DNA from: JANSXG01 sp965652425
GTDB lineage: Bacteria; Planctomycetota; Phycisphaerae; Phycisphaerales; UBA1924
Direction: 5' to 3'
Assembly: GCA_965652425.1 (NCBI GenBank)
Contig: CBFGVX010000072.1
Span: 1-15,695, forward strand
DNA: 15,695 bases
This document shows, piece by piece, positions 15,020 through 15,695 of the stretch. Positions within the stretch are counted from its first letter, which is position 1. Each line of letters opens with the position of its first letter. The notes below the pieces were generated by a model. That model searched no databases, was not told where the DNA came from, and saw only the letters and a list, made by a program, of their open reading frames with translations. A program made the position numbers and the translations under genes.

Positions 15020-15667
15020 ATGCAAAGCCCCACTCGCACGAACGACCACCGCAACACCCCCGCCGGCACGCTCATCCCGATGGTCATCGAGACCTCCGGT
15101 CGCGGCGAGCGGGCGTACGACATCTACTCCCGCCTGCTCAAGGACCGGATCATCTTCCTGGGCGGTCCGGTGATGGACGACAGCTGCAACCTGATCGTCG
15201 CGCAGTTGCTGTTTCTGGCCAACGAGGACGCCAAGAGCGACATCCACTTCTACATCAACAGCCCCGGCGGCGCGATCACGGCGGGCCTGGCCGTGGTGGA
15301 CACGATGAACTTCATCGCTCCGGATGTGTGCACCTACATCATCGGGCAGGCGGCGTCGATGGGGTCGGTGATCGCGGCGAACGGCGCGAAGGGCAAGCGG
15401 TACGCCCTTCGCAACAGCCGCAACCTGATGCACCAGCCCCTGATCAGCGGGATCATGGAGGGTCAGGCGACGGACCTCGAGATCGAGGCGCGCGAGATCC
15501 TGCGGATGCGGGACCGGCTGTACGCGATCTACTCCGAGGCGACCGGCAAGGACCCGAAGGAGATCGAGGAAACCTGCGACCGGAACACCTGGCTCGACGA
15601 CGAGGAAATGCTCGAGTACGGCCTGGTGGACAAGGTGCTGACGAACATGCCCAAGAGCGGCGACTGA
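15020..15667 (+). CDS. clpP: ATP-dependent Clp protease proteolytic subunit, second copy
   Basis: This copy has 215 residues and follows the standard ClpP pattern. A propeptide of about 15-20 residues precedes LIPMVIETSGRGERAYDIYSRLL in two parts (18-30 and 31-40), the usual mature N-terminus. The triad is Ser113 in GQAASMGS, His138 in LMHQP, Asp187 in CDRNTW, with the same 25 and 49 spacing as the first copy. INSPGG lies at 79-84 and YGLVDKVL at 200-207. A weak GAG (15012-15014) precedes the ATG. In many bacteria clpX follows clpP; the window ends 28 bases after this stop, so that cannot be seen. It is the more orthodox of the two copies and is likely to be the one that carries the general ClpXP role. 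Confidence 0.95.
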   Translation: MQSPTRTNDHRNTPAGTLIPMVIETSGRGERAYDIYSRLLKDRIIFLGGPVMDDSCNLIVAQLLFLANEDAKSDIHFYINSPGGAITAGLAVVDTMNFIAPDVCTYIIGQAASMGSVIAANGAKGKRYALRNSRNLMHQPLISGIMEGQATDLEIEAREILRMRDRLYAIYSEATGKDPKEIEETCDRNTWLDDEEMLEYGLVDKVLTNMPKSGD

Positions 15668-15695
15668 GCGGAAACGGTTGGAATTGAACACGAGC

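Noticed and set aside
14095..15123. Minus-strand open frame of 342 codons antisense to clpP
   Set aside because: Runs opposite a clpP with an intact triad and has no protein features of its own.
1..15695. CRISPR array, prophage, insertion sequence with transposase, tRNA or rRNA
   Set aside because: No regularly spaced direct repeats, no integrase or transposase motifs and no tRNA-like or rRNA-like segment were seen on either strand.

Overview
The window is GC-rich bacterial DNA whose genes use mostly G/C-ending codons. Several features point to a planctomycete, most likely of the Phycisphaerae: a secreted protease ending in a pair of dockerin-type repeats, two clpP genes in tandem, a YidC with a very large periplasmic part next to mnmE, and scarce or weak Shine-Dalgarno sites at several genes. 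This placement is inferred from gene content and style, not from a marker gene. Almost all of the window is ordinary chromosome. I see no prophage, transposase, CRISPR array or rRNA/tRNA gene.

Layout. (1) 122-1143: two small unrecognised membrane proteins, divergently transcribed. (2) 1153-1304: an intergenic inverted-repeat element made of nested hairpins. (3) 4991 down to 1310, minus strand: purE, purK and an MsbA-like ABC exporter, possibly one transcript. (4) 4992-5551: a 560-base gene-free stretch holding the divergent control regions. (5) 5552-8650, plus strand: a secreted subtilisin-family (S8) protease of 1032 residues with extra beta domains and C-terminal dockerin repeats, closed by a strong terminator. 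(6) 8739-9227, plus: an unrecognised soluble protein of 162 residues. (7) 14011 down to 9251, minus: a calcineurin-like phosphoesterase, yidC, and mnmE with a GTG start 4 bases after the yidC stop. (8) 14012-14361: a second divergent control region with a candidate sigma70-type promoter and two 10-bp palindromes. (9) 14362-15667, plus: two complete clpP genes.

How the genes work together. PurE and PurK carry out consecutive steps of purine synthesis (AIR to N5-CAIR to CAIR), which explains their adjacency. The exporter behind them has no obvious metabolic link. YidC (membrane protein insertion) and MnmE (tRNA wobble uridine modification) form an arrangement common across bacteria. The usual upstream partners rpmH and rnpA are absent here and a phosphoesterase takes their place. 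The two ClpP proteins each keep a Ser-His-Asp triad with the standard family spacing but differ around the nucleophile, suggesting two specialised peptidase subunits that either form a mixed particle or work separately.

I found no convincing new multi-gene system. The observations most worth checking are the protease-dockerin architecture, the CxxC in YidC, the paired ClpPs, the 162-residue orphan, the hairpin-rich element at 1153-1304, and the symmetric sites in the two large control regions.
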